Shown: positions 44,501 to 53,844 of the stretch, piece by piece
Layout of the letters: each line of letters begins with the position of its first letter
Numbering within the stretch: the stretch's first letter is position 1
Source: Klebsormidium nitens
Lineage: Eukaryota; Streptophyta; Klebsormidiophyceae; Klebsormidiales; Klebsormidiaceae
Length of the DNA stretch: 53,844 nucleotides
Direction of reading: 5' to 3'
NCBI GenBank assembly: GCA_000708835.1
Contig: DF237479.1
Span: forward strand, 4,258 to 58,101
The notes under the pieces: model-generated
What the model was told of the DNA's origin: nothing
Seen by the model: the letters and a program-made list of their open reading frames with translations, nothing else
Database searches by the model: none
Translations under genes and position numbers: made by a program

Positions 44501-47500
44501 TTTATGTGATGTTCGAGTCTCTATCCTTCGATGCATGTGGTGAAGTATTGGCTTGATCTACTACTGGATCCGGGGGCAGGCGATCATCAAACTTTACGTC
44601 GTCTTCAACGTGCTCGAGGTGAGGGTCTCAACGGTGCTTGAAAGATCAAGCTCTATCCTTGTGGCCAGATTGTGAGGAAGCATGAGTCGAATCTCAGTCG
44701 GTCGATGCATTCAGTGGATATCAGCTTCATTTACCATTGAAACCGGGGGCAAGCAAGTTTTACGCTGTAAGTTGTCTTGAACGTGCTCGAGGTAGGTATT
44801 TCGACATTTCAAGCTTTTAGGTTTTTGTTAACTTTTTACGTTCCTTGTCAAGTTTGAGTTATGCTTGGTCCATGCTTTTGGTGAACCGTCAGCTTTCCGG
44901 GGCGGCAACTAGGGTCACAGATTCGAGCAATGTTTTTGAGAACAACCGTTGTTTATCTAGCAATCGGCAACGTAGTTGATATGTTCGTTTGGTTTTCCAA
45001 TAAGAGAACAGAAAGAGCTTTTCAAAAACATACTTGGTTCTCAATTTGACCCCCACCTCGAGATAATAAACATCAATAAACATGTTTAAAACATCAAAAA
45101 CGGTTTGTACATATGGTCGGGCGAAGCCACGTTTTCTGGGGATCAATAAACATCAAAAACAAACATGTTCATGGTTTAAAAACTCGTTTAAAACATGTTT
45201 TTCGGGTTTAAAACGTGTTTTACGGGTTTATTTCCATGTTTTAAACAACCAAAAGCCACGGTAGAATCCCAGCCGACCACATGTACGCTCAAAACATGAG
45301 TTGCCGCCCCCACTGGATCAGGGGGTAGGCAATCATCAAGCTTTACGTCGTTTTCAACGTGTTTGAGGTAGGGGCCTTGAAGCTTCTGGGAGTTGTGTCG
45401 AGCTTTTAGGTCACTTGTCAAGCTCCTTGGTTCCGAGTCAAGCTTTTGAGTTTCGTGTCAGGCTTCAAGATTTTGTATTGGTTTTTAGGATCTCAACGCA
45501 GTGGGTCAAATCCCAGCTTCATTTACCACAGGGTTTGTGGTCCTTCGGCAACCCTCAAACTCTATACATGTTCACCGTGCTCGAGGTGGGGTCTCAAAGG
45601 TTCAATACTTTAAGGTTTCCCATCGGAATGTAGAACCTTTCTCAATCCAAGCATCTGGTCCAAAACCAGCTTCTGCTGCTTCTGTGTTCGGGGACGAACG
45701 GTCCCTGCGTACCAACCCCAGGGTTCCGAGACTTCAACTTCCTACCCGCTCAGAACGCTGAAAGTCGAAGACCCACTCATTGCAGATCATGGACAAGCTG
45801 CCGTAGTTGTTCAGCGCTGACGTCGTCCAAGTGCAGTTCAACACCGGGGGGCGCATTAACCCCACAATCTCGGAAACACCGAACTCCCATTCGCTCACCC
45901 CTTAATCTAGCCCAACCTCGAACCCGCCAAACCGTAAAACTGAGTTTCGCAAACCTAATCTTTGCAGATCATGGACAAGCTGCTCCAGTCGTTTGGCGCT
46001 GCGTTTTAAGTGCTTTTGAAACGGCCAGCTGCGTCAGCCCCGATTTTAAACATCCCCATCTATCCCTCAAGAATCCTGAAACCCTAGAGTCCCACAATTG
46101 TAGGACTGAAGTGTGCAAACTCTTGTTTGCAGATCATGAACAAGCTGCTCCAGTTGTTTGGCGCTGACGTGGTCCAGGTGTTGTTCAATGCAATCGGCCA
46201 TTTCAGCTCCCAGATCTTTTTGATTAGAGAGCAAATTTGCATCGCTCGAAATCCTGACTGCCGACAACCCCCCCATTGCAGATCATGGCCAAGTTGCTGC
46301 AGTCGTTTGGCGCTGACGTCCTTCAGGTGCTCTTTAAAACGTCACCCGCGTCAGCCCCAAAATCTGGGAGATATCAAACTTATCCCCGCTGAAGCCTAAC
46401 TTCATAAAATAAAACCTCAAACCTTGAACTAAAATAATATTCTCTCTGAACCTGCTATTTTCGCAGATCATGGACAAGCTGCTGCAGTCGTTCGGTGCTG
46501 ACGTCCTCCAGGTGCTGTTCAACACGGCCGGCCGCGTCAGCCTGTGCAGCGCAGAGCGCCTCCCCGCCGAGACCGCGCGCCTGCTGCTGGACCAAGGCGT
46601 CGCGACCGCCTGCTATGATATCCTCCCTGCCACGTGGCAAGCTGTCGCGTCGCTTGAGTGATGCGTCGGCAAATCTTTCGGCAGGACAATTGCGGCAGCG
46701 TTTCAAGTGCTTCTGACGAAGCTTGCATGTGTGGATCCGACTGACGACTGCCGATAGCCCTCAGGAAAGTTCCGTCCCGTCTGTCCCGTAAGGTGTCCCG
46801 CAAGCGTCCTGTTGCGGCCCCCCAGAAGAGCTCTTGTATATTCTGGCCACTGATAATGATATGTCGTGCCCATTCGATCTATGGGGTTCCCCGTTCCTCC
46901 CCGTTCCTTGTTTTGTTCCTCAACCCCACCGCACTGGTGCACGCGCTAACATCATGTCGCAGGCAGTGACGTTCTTAGCCTAGAAAGACTCCTCCCTGTT
47001 GCTCGTTCAGTTTTTCCGTCCCTACCCCAAGTCTTCCTCTTGGATATTCTGCCTTTCCTTGACTCCCGCCGCATTGGTGCAGTTGCCGATTATCATGTCA
47101 CAAGCCGTTCTGCTCAACATAGCCCAGAAACGCTTTTTGAATTCCTTTCTCAATTTCTTCAAAGATTTCCGCACCCCTCCCCTGGTTTTCGTGCCCTTCC
47201 TTGAACCCCGCTGCACTGGTGCACTCGCTGTTGATCACATCCTAGGCGTTGAAGCTCAATCTAGCGCCCAAGAACACTCCTTTCTTCCCCATAAACCCAT
47301 AACACAGTCCTTTTCTTCGCTCTCTTCTGCAATATCAAGGTTTTCATTCCTCCACAAAGACTCTCGTGCCGTTCCTTGACCCCCGCCGCACTGGTGCACT
47401 CGCTGATCATCATGTCGCAGGCGGTGACGCTGAACGTGGCCATCAACAGCCACAACAACGCGCTGCTGACGCTGCTCATCTCCAACAACTTCGTCGAGAT

Positions 47501-50058
47501 CAAGAGCAACGTCTTCAAGCGCCTCGGCAAGGAGAACCTCCACAAGCTCGCCTACCTGGGTGAGCTCACGGTTAAAAATTTCGGTTAAGCATAGGTCAAG
47601 CACGGGTCGAGCATGGGTTGAGCACGAGGTCAGCCTGTGTTGAGCACGGTTTAGGCAAGGTTTACGAATGGGTTGAGACATTCTCTACAAGCTCGCCTAC
47701 CTGGGGTGAGGAAACGGTCCCGGATCAGGACTGCGCCCAATTTGAGCCCCGGTTAGGAAGGGTTTGAACCGGGTTTGAGCCCCATTCGGGTCGGGATGGG
47801 CGCCCTGTTTGGCCTTCTTTCAGCTCGTTTTTCTGGATGAAGGAGCCCGGTGAGGGCGACTTTAGGTCCGGTTCACGGGTATTGAAGTTTCTCCTGCGCC
47901 CTCTTGGAAAGGGCCAGTCGTTTAGGCAGCTAAAGGCGGCTGGTTCACGAGTTCGAGCGATCCATGGTGCTTCTGTCGGAAAGATAGACGGAAGCTTCTA
48001 GCGGAAGCCAGTTGAGTCGATGCCACTCGTGCAATTGCGCTCTTTCGCTGAGGAGTCTGCCTTTGTTGGGTCTCGGCTGGATCTGCCCGGACTGTTTCTG
48101 CACAAAGTCAAAGTGGTCTTTCGTCCAAACACGAGCAATGCTCAGAGCGGTCGAAGCCAATTCGAGACGCCAGTCCATCGGTACTTGGATCAGCCGCAGG
48201 CGCCTTGAAGCGGCCTTGAGCGAAAGCGCTTACAGGGATGAGTTCAGGCTTTCAAAGCTCTGAATATTCTCCTTTCTTGACTCCTGCTCTCTCCGAACTT
48301 CAGATACTGTCGAGCGGTTCCACATCATGGCGCACCTTCTCTTCGTACTCGTCCAGAACGTCCTCACGTCCGAAGAGCCCTGGGCCGTCGATCTTGCTCT
48401 GGTAAGGATCTGCACCGTTCACGAGCTCTTCCTCTGTGTTCGGCCACCGTACTGACTCGAGCACTCATGAAAGTCGGTGGTTTGATATCTTGAAGGAGTG
48501 GCCGGTGGGTGGATTGAGAGCGTTCTTCCGCTGCGAGCAGTACCGAAGAGCTGGGTAACGTTCGCCGAAAGCAGCCGGGAGGAGGCGGGGACGACTGTCG
48601 GATACTCTTGAAGAGTCTTTCCGAGCGTATAAGGTGGACAGAGACAATCCAACGACTTTTCCTGGTGTTCTCGTTGAAGTCTGTGAGAGAGCGCAGGCTC
48701 AGAAACCATAAGAGGCGCTTGAATCTTGCCGGCGCTCCGAGTTACCACAGGCCTTCGGCGCACTCTCTTGACGCTCTTCTCAACTTCTCCCCGCAGAACG
48801 CGCTGATGATCGTGGTGTGCGAGGTCCTGGTTGACGTCATCAAGCACGCGTTCCTGGCCAAGTTCAACGAGATGAAGCCCGCCGTCTATGGCGGCTTCCT
48901 GCAGAGCCTCTGCTGGCAGGTCGGGCCCCGCTGCAAACTTTTCGAATCATTTCTTCTGGTTCAGGAGCTTGAGTCGGTCGAAGACGGGGCCTCTGTACTG
49001 TGAGGTCGCGCGCCATGCGGACCTCGCTTGTTCGCATCCACACGGGTTGTCCAATCAGTAGACTAGTTGCTTCTTGCATTCCTTCTCAACCCGGAGCTCG
49101 ATTGCTGGAGTCTCGCTTTAGGTTGGACCCTCCGAGGCTCCCTTTCCTTTCTTCTGGCTTTGTCTGACAGCGCGGTCCTCTTCCGTGCAGACGGTACAAA
49201 GCGGTTCACACCAAGTGCACAAGACGCTGTCGTTCGTGCCCTTGGCACCAGCGTGCGTGGTGAGTGTGAACGCGCCCCTGAAACCTGGTCATTATCCGTA
49301 GGTTCGCGCCCCACCAGATTCGGAGCTCAAAAAAGTTCATGAGGAAAAGAGCTGAATTTTCTTCAGCTCACAGGAAAGATTGACCGGAAGTTGAAAATCC
49401 TCTTCGAGGGCCTTGAAGCGATCTTCCTCTCTGCTCAAGTCGGCTGTCGCCAAAGACTGCTCGTCCAATCCCTTCTCAAGACGTATACTGCTTTTACCAG
49501 TGTGGGCGTAACTATCACGAAGCCCGGAAGCCCGACTCACCCTTTCCAGAACCCCGCCATTGAAGGAAAAGTACGTTCGACCGACAAGTTTATCCACAAA
49601 GAGCGCGGTTAAACGTTGCGCAGAAGGCTAGATTAGCTGCGCACCAACGAGAGAGGCCCTTCTTACTCCAAATGATGCAGTGAACTCTAACCTTACTGAG
49701 CAACATGAAGATCTTGACGGGACGAGTTGGGTTAATTAGGGATATGGGGTGGGTGTAGGCGCGCACCGATTAAGCTTTTATTTTCGGTTTTTCCACAGGT
49801 TGAGGGTATCTTGTTCGCTCATTCAAAAAGTACGCCCTTTCTCCGCAGGTTGTACGGGTTGTCTCGCCCCTCCTCCCCAAGATTCTCCCGGCAGGGCCCC
49901 CCTGGCTGACGGCCCTCCTAGCCATGCTCGTGTGCGTGTGCAGCATAGCGGTGCTGACGCTCTCAAAAGTAGTGCTAGGACTGGGCTTACAGATGCACGC
50001 ACGGTGGTACCTCAATAGGTGCATACAGAAGGGTCTCGCTCATCCACATCAGGATTGA
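41569..50058 (+). CDS. TAPT1 / POD1 family ER transmembrane protein
   Basis: Ten exons: 41569-42745, 43140-43294, 43705-43811, 44291-44453, 46467-46617, 47392-47559, 48304-48401, 48797-48919, 49191-49259, 49849-50058; 806 residues, phases closed. Residues 1-392 are hydrophilic and likely disordered. The conserved part starts near YLAGEVASGSTLRNS and RVYNTMFHVPWRVELLIDVG, then FLVCLDSFLSLFTIMP, VDISFIYHWIRGQAIIKLYV, MDKLLQSFGADVLQVLFNTA, VTLNVAINSHNNALLTLLIS, NNFVEIKSNVFKRLGKENLH, DTVERFHIMAHLLFVLVQNV, VCEVLVDVIKHAFLAKFNEM, FVPLAPACVVRVVSP and a final membrane segment. In the family these are ER multi-pass proteins; Arabidopsis POD1 acts in pollen tube guidance and ER protein folding, and animal TAPT1 in ciliogenesis and patterning. 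Exons 4, 5 and 6 are flanked by echoes. Intron 5 is best explained as a U12 AT-AC intron. The donor after exon 8 (GTCGGG) is weak. Confidence 0.94.
44013..44094 (+). repeat. 3-copy 27-bp minisatellite in TAPT1 intron 3
   Basis: Three head-to-tail copies of GCGACC-(G/A)ATCCAAGTGCAGAGCTTTCC, 27, 27 and 28 bp long, with few differences. Confidence 0.9.
44380..45590 (+). repeat. five copies of the 3' edge and donor of TAPT1 exon 4
   Basis: Exon 4 ends at 44453 (GTGCTCGAG then GTAGGG). Copies of its last 45-80 bases (HWIRGQAIIKLYVVFNVLE) with the donor end at 44618, 44791, 45367 and 45585. The first is nearly identical over the segment from CTACTGGATCC to GTGCTCGAGGT; later ones carry stops and indels. 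Every copy keeps GAG followed by GTGAGG, GTAGGT, GTAGGG or GTGGGG. A partial inverted copy (CCCCCACCTCGAGATAATAA) lies near 45049-45068. Confidence 0.9.
45060..45260. repeat. AT-rich region rich in GTTTAAAAC and AACATGTTT
   Basis: Short palindromic words (GTTTAAAAC, AAACATGTTT, ATCAATAAACAT) recur many times in TAPT1 intron 4, between exon-4 echoes. It is non-coding and AT-rich compared with the neighbourhood. Confidence 0.6.
45775..46540 (+). repeat. five copies of the acceptor and 5' edge of TAPT1 exon 5
   Basis: The true exon 5 starts at 46467 (TTTTCGCAG then ATCATGGACAAGCTG). Equivalent acceptor-plus-exon starts occur at 45786, 45968, 46133 and 46282, spacings 182, 165, 149 and 185. Each keeps TTGCAG or TTTGCAG, ATCATG and GGCGCTG or GCGCTGACGT. 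Copy 1 has an in-frame stop; the copy at 46133 reads open through MNKLLQLFGADVVQVLFNAI. Confidence 0.92.
46618..47391 (+). other. probable U12-type AT-AC intron in TAPT1
   Basis: The 5' end reads ATATCCTCC at 46618, close to the U12 donor consensus ATATCCTTT. The 3' end holds TTCCTTGAC at 47372-47380, matching the U12 branch consensus, followed 11 bases later by terminal AC at 47390-47391. Splicing here joins phase 1 to phase 1 and gives DQGVATACYVVHSLIIMSQ, which by recollection has the same number of residues between DQ and HS as plant relatives. The GT-AG alternative (46660 to 47360) is also in frame but inserts about 25 unmatched residues. Confidence 0.8.
46905..47440 (+). repeat. four copies of the branch site, acceptor and 5' edge of TAPT1 exon 6
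   Basis: Equivalent starts at 46935, 47075, 47217 and 47392 (true exon), spacings 140, 142 and 175. Copies include the branch motif (TTCCTCAAC, TTCCTTGAC, TTCCTTGAA, TTCCTTGAC), CCGCAC or a variant, and GGTGCACTCGCTGATCATCA-like exon sequence followed by GTCGCAGGCGGTGACG-like bases. Confidence 0.92.
47678..47710 (+). repeat. echo of the 3' edge and donor of TAPT1 exon 6
   Basis: ACAAGCTCGCCTACCTGGG followed by GTGAGG repeats the end of exon 6 (ACAAGCTCGCCTACCTGG then GTGAGC, ending 47559). The two donors are 145-146 bp apart. The lead-in contains a series of GGTTGAGCA-like words. Confidence 0.9.
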
Positions 50059-50642
50059 GAGGCGCCGTTAGACGTTCGGGACGGCGTCACCGGCAACATT
50101 GAGATCAGCATTGGTGAACGGTCAGTGTTTACTGAACAGGACAGTGCAAACGGCGGTTGCTAGAGGCTGAGACACGTACGTTTTTCGCGTGCATAAAACT
50201 TACGGAGCCATGCTCGTGCATCTATGCAATGGTGACTGGTACGATTACCGGGCGATCGAGCTATATAGGTGCATTGACATGCTAGCTATACCTGGGAGAC
50301 CGCCATGGTATTTAATCATATGAAGTCCCGCTGCGCTTTGGATCTCCAGCTAGCACCAAGCTCTGCATGCTATGATTGCTGCTCGACTTCATTTGAAGAC
50401 GAGTGCATGTAACATCCGTATGATGGATTTCCAGGCTGGGCACTTAAGCAGCTCTCGCACGGACACATCTTGACTGCATGTGATGCACGCAAACGACCAT
50501 CGAGTCCTGTGCACACTGAACTCCACCATTTCCATGAAGTAGCAGCAGCACTCTTTCAAAACTGCAATTTGCATGTCAATCAATCTTGATTAAGCACGTC
50601 AGAGTGCCTTTGCGTGCATCTCCTATTGGTCGCCCCCTCTCC
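50059..50642. other. convergent intergenic region
   Basis: This lies between the stop codons of TAPT1 and the A49 gene. AT-rich, with no recognisable exon, RNA gene or repeat. Confidence 0.4.
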
Positions 50643-52822
50643 TTATCGCCCCCGCTTGAGTGCTGGGAAGACCACTGGCACTGGCAGCGTAACCTCGTAC
50701 CCCGACCCGCTCCCCCCTGCTTCTTTCTGCGCCTTCGTAAGTTTCCGCACTTTGCACCCCAGCTCTTTGTACCTCGGCACCAACTGCCCCACCGTCATTT
50801 GCAGCGCCGCCGCTACGTCCTCGGGATCGCTGCAAAACTGGTCCACATGCAAAGCCGCCACCAGGATATAAGCGATGGTCAGATCGGCAGACTTTTGCGG
50901 GCGCGCGTACTCGGTGCCTCCCCCCCGCCCCGGGAGCTTCGTCAAAAAGCGTTCCATGAACGTCTCGAGAACGATGACCGGCATCCCGGCTTCTTGTGCG
51001 AGCGCTTCGACACCCCGCCCCGCAACGATTTCTTCGCTGTCGGCCCCCCGCCGACCCGAGCAGAAACGGTTCACTTTCTGGGGGGGCAAACGGTAAAACT
51101 CCACCAAATAAGCCAGATACGCCAGGCACTTGATCCGGTCGGCGCTCCCCCGGGGATCCCCCTCGACCGATAGCTTATGCACCCGCTTCTTGACCAGATC
51201 CGAGATATCCCCCCCGAAATACATCTTGAGCGGGCGTTCGGGATGCCGGGCGGCTTTCTGGTAAGGCTCCAGATCCAGCGCCTTTTGCACTTCGGGGGGT
51301 ATGAGGAGTTTGACGGGGTAGACACCGGCGGGTGTGGTGGCCTCAGGATTGCAGGGGGGGATGAGACGACTCTCCAGTGAGGTGACAGAGCGGGTTGCTT
51401 CTTCTCGGGTGGGGACAGCAGCGACGGCAGAGGAGAGCAGGGAGGTGAGAGCTTTGGGGGCTGCGATTGTATCTTCTTCGACCTGCAGAAAACACTGCTG
51501 TGAGAAGAAGCCACTGGACGGAATGCAAGGGTTTCACTGTTGCAAAGTTTGAAGGGACTGGCTTGCGATGATTGTCAAGTATGACTGCTGAATGCTGATT
51601 TGCAAAACTTTCGATGCATGATGAGGATGATGGAGGTGATTAAAAATTGCGCCACACTTGGGTTGAAGGACTGTTCTTTGAACGAAGAACGCAATCTTCT
51701 GAGTCCATAGATAACTTCTCACAAGCTGGGCTGACACACAAGACTCCACCGGAAGCTGTCCATTCTCCTCCCCTAAAACAGTCCAGTGTGCATTACCTTT
51801 TCTCGTTGCCGTGCGTTCTGTTGGACGCGCGCCTTCCGGCTGCCAAACGTTTCCACGAGCATCTCCCGCTTTGCGCGGCGCTCCGCCGCAACAGCAGCTT
51901 GATCCTTCTCCAGTTCTTCATCTGGGACGGAGGCCGCAGCTTCGTCGTTTTCGTACTCTAGACCAGGCACTCGTGGCTCCATCCTGAAGACCTGAAAGAA
52001 TTTGAGAAGATGCAAAGAATCTAAGAAGATGCAAACAGAACCAGAAAGAATCTGAGAAGATGCAAACTGAACAAGTCTCCATCTCTCGTCAACTGACGCT
52101 GCCTGCAGACTTCTCATCATTGAGTTCGGAAAATCAAGGCCCAAAATTCCATCAGCCTTTGGCAAAGTGGCACTTGACTATTTTAAGCACACAATCTGTT
52201 GTTGGAAAAGACCTTCTAAAAGCAACAAAGAGCTTCAGAGAAGGACTGGGCATTGCATATGTATATGCCGAAAGGTCGACTTGCTCATAGACACTGCCAA
52301 TCACCCAGGTTACTTTCTTCAACAGAGGGAGCGCAATGTCCAGACAACTGGTATTTCAAGCAGAGCGCCCCGCACTGAGCAGCACTCAGTTCAGCAACAC
52401 TGCCAATCAGCATATGAACCTTTCCGCACCTTGTCGCCACCTACAGCCGTTACTTTCAGCGTCCCCTCCACCTTGTTGAACAGACCCACAACATAGCGGC
52501 TCCCTTGCTTCGTTGGAAAGTTTGCACCGACATAATCAATCCCGCTTCCCCTTCCAAGAAGAAGCTGGTGCTTTCCCCTGAACGGGGCCGTACTCCGAAA
52601 GGCCTCAAATGTAATTCCTTCTTTCTGATCAGGTGCACTTCCATTTTCGGCAGGGTGGTGTGGATTGTCGGGTAAGCCCGCTGGGAAAAAGGCAGCGTAA
52701 GGAGCTAGAGAACCCTCCGCTGCAGGGGCATGCTCAATGCTGACTTCGAGCCGTCTCTTCTTGGAACTTGATGCAAGCAATTGCGGGACGTCCTTCTCCT
52801 TTGCCATCTCCCGCTTGTGCAT
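50643..52822 (-). CDS. RNA polymerase I subunit A49 (RPA49/POLR1E family)
   Basis: Three exons: 52822-52430, 51991-51797, 51482-50643; all junctions are phase 0, giving 475 residues. A second in-frame ATG at 52807 (MAKEKD) could be the true start. The N-terminal part (about 50-160) has FRSTAPFRGKHQLLLGRGSG, SRYVVGLFNKVEGTLKVTAV and MEPRVPGLEYENDE, the family's dimerisation domain, which pairs with A34.5. A charged linker (DEELEKDQAAVAAERRAKRE, FGSRKARVQQNARQREK) leads to the C-terminal tandem winged-helix domain (about 280-475): DISDLVKKRVHKL, KCLAYLAYLVEFYRLPPQKV, LETFMERFL, TIAYILVAALHVDQF, AAALQMTVGQLVPRYKELGC. In the family A49 supports initiation and elongation of rRNA transcription in the nucleolus. 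Convergent with TAPT1. Confidence 0.93.
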
Positions 52823-53163
52823 CACAAACTGCCTCTGTAGACCGGCAGCGGCGACGGCAGCGGCGACAGTATTTCAGCAAAAGCCCAGACGAGTATCAGC
52901 ACATCTTATCGTTTTCGTATTTACACAAGTGGTTGCCACGTGACAGAAATGCTTGTAAATTCATGAGCGAGTACGACCCTGTTGAAGTTGAAGTACCATA
53001 GGTGGTTGCTTCGGACAACCTGATTACCTAAGGCAATGCCGCCATGGCCTGTAAATGCAGAACCAGCCTTCAGCCTTCAGGAGTGAACAGAGCTCTTGAA
53101 GCCAATGGTAATGGCAACCGGAGACGCCTTACCATTACCGTTTCTAAGTACGTACCCCTGCTT
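52823..53163. other. upstream region of the A49 gene
   Basis: Presumed promoter and 5' leader of the A49 gene. It contains a CGGCAGCGGCGA direct repeat around 52842-52867 and an AATGGTAATGG/CCATTACC hairpin-like pair at about 53101-53140. No coding sequence was recognised. Confidence 0.4.
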
Positions 53164-53747
53164 CAGTGTTAAGATTAACTTTTTCAATTGGGAGTCCCGG
53201 GACACCTTGGGGTGTGTGACGTGTCATTGGGCGTTTTTTGGACACCCCAGGGATTTCGATTGGGTGTCCCGGGTGTCCCAGCTGAGGACGCCTTTCAAGG
53301 CCCATTTTGGCGTCCAGATTGCCTCGGTAGTAGGGACATGCCTGTCATCGAGTGATCACACCGATTTTAGCCCAGGTGCTCTTTACAGTACGAAGCTCAA
53401 TCTAATAGTGCTGTAGCCTGTACACCGGCTACGTTGCGTAGCTAAAGCTGCCCGTCACCATACCGGTAATACTACCGTAACTGGTCAGTGTTAAAACTAA
53501 AAAGTCTGATAACATGGAACTTAATCAGGATATATCAGGAAAATACCAGATTATGAAGAGAAATCGGCCCCCTGCTCGGTAACAAGGGATTGACTTTGGG
53601 ATCTCGGTCTGGCAATTGGGTGTCCTTGAGACCCCCTGACTTGGTCAAATGGGCGTCCTTCGGACACCCTGGCGACCCCCTTCGGGGGCTCGTTTTGGCC
53701 ATTGGGTGTCACTTTTACATGAGAGGGGACACCCAATCTTAACACTG
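53164..53747. mobile_element. hAT-type MITE, 584 bp, with 8-bp target duplication
   Basis: Perfect 13-bp terminal inverted repeats, CAGTGTTAAGATT at 53164-53176 and AATCTTAACACTG at 53735-53747, lie between identical 8-bp flanks CCCTGCTT at 53156-53163 and 53748-53755. The CAGTG terminus and an 8-bp duplication are hAT hallmarks. GGGTGTCC/GGACACCC words occur several times in both orientations towards both ends, like subterminal transposase-binding repeats. An internal CAGTGTTAAAAC lies near 53488. There is no transposase, so it is non-autonomous. Confidence 0.88.
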
Positions 53748-53844
53748 CCCTGCTTCATGATTTTTGTTAGGTACGGTGCTTGACATTCAGTAGCAGCGAC
53801 GGCCCGGGAGTCGGGACTCGGGAGGACCGTTTTGTCGTGTACCG

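Noticed and set aside
46618-46660. Ordinary GT-AG splice for TAPT1 intron 5 (donor GTGATG at 46660, acceptor after CACAAAG near 47360)
   Set aside because: In frame, but inserts about 25 residues absent from the family and uses poor sites; the AT-AC reading has donor, branch site and exact family spacing.

Overview
The window reads as nuclear DNA from a plant-lineage eukaryote. The genes have many short exons with GT-AG introns, in both orientations, spaced hundreds of bases apart, and there are no operons. Several products point to the green lineage: a RimM domain fused to a UDP-sugar pyrophosphorylase domain, a CLC-e/f-type chloride channel with a transit-like N-terminus, a plant-type nuclear envelope protein (NEMP/PNET2) and a TAPT1/POD1 homologue. 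A streptophyte alga of the Klebsormidium kind is my best guess; this is inference, not proof.

Layout. 1-5000: no gene I can defend, one old tandem duplication. 5018-7073 (+): a glycosyltransferase-like gene with an apparent frameshift. 8914-16896 (-): complete seven-exon CLC channel/antiporter. 17846-18350 (+): UBL5/Hub1. 20101-21106 (-): a 73-residue STF2/HABP4-like protein in three small exons. 21471-22623: an element with long terminal inverted repeats around a run of Ns. 22742-26562 (+): Mis18. 27749-33247 (+): NEMP/PNET2. 34300-41119 (-): RimM-UAP fusion, 1016 residues. 41569-50058 (+): TAPT1/POD1, 806 residues, divergent from RimM-UAP across 449 bp carrying a telo-box and a site II motif. 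50643-52822 (-): RNA polymerase I subunit A49. 53164-53747: a hAT-type MITE with a perfect 8-bp target duplication. For eight of these genes the exon phases close exactly from start to stop.

The most unusual signal is exon-edge echoes. In CLC, RimM-UAP and TAPT1, introns next to certain exons hold up to five decayed copies of the exon's edge with its splice site: acceptor plus the first 50-100 exon bases upstream, or the last exon bases plus donor downstream. Only the copy nearest the exon body is intact. Spacing is often 139-149 bp; four successive spacings in RimM-UAP are 146, 146, 146 and 148. One of these introns, in TAPT1, is best read as a minor-spliceosome (U12) AT-AC intron, and its echoes carry the branch site and acceptor as well.

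Functionally these are housekeeping genes: splicing (UBL5), centromere assembly (Mis18), nuclear envelope (NEMP), plastid ribosome maturation and sugar-nucleotide chemistry (RimM-UAP), ER membrane (TAPT1), rRNA transcription (A49) and organelle anion transport (CLC). I see no sign that they form one pathway.
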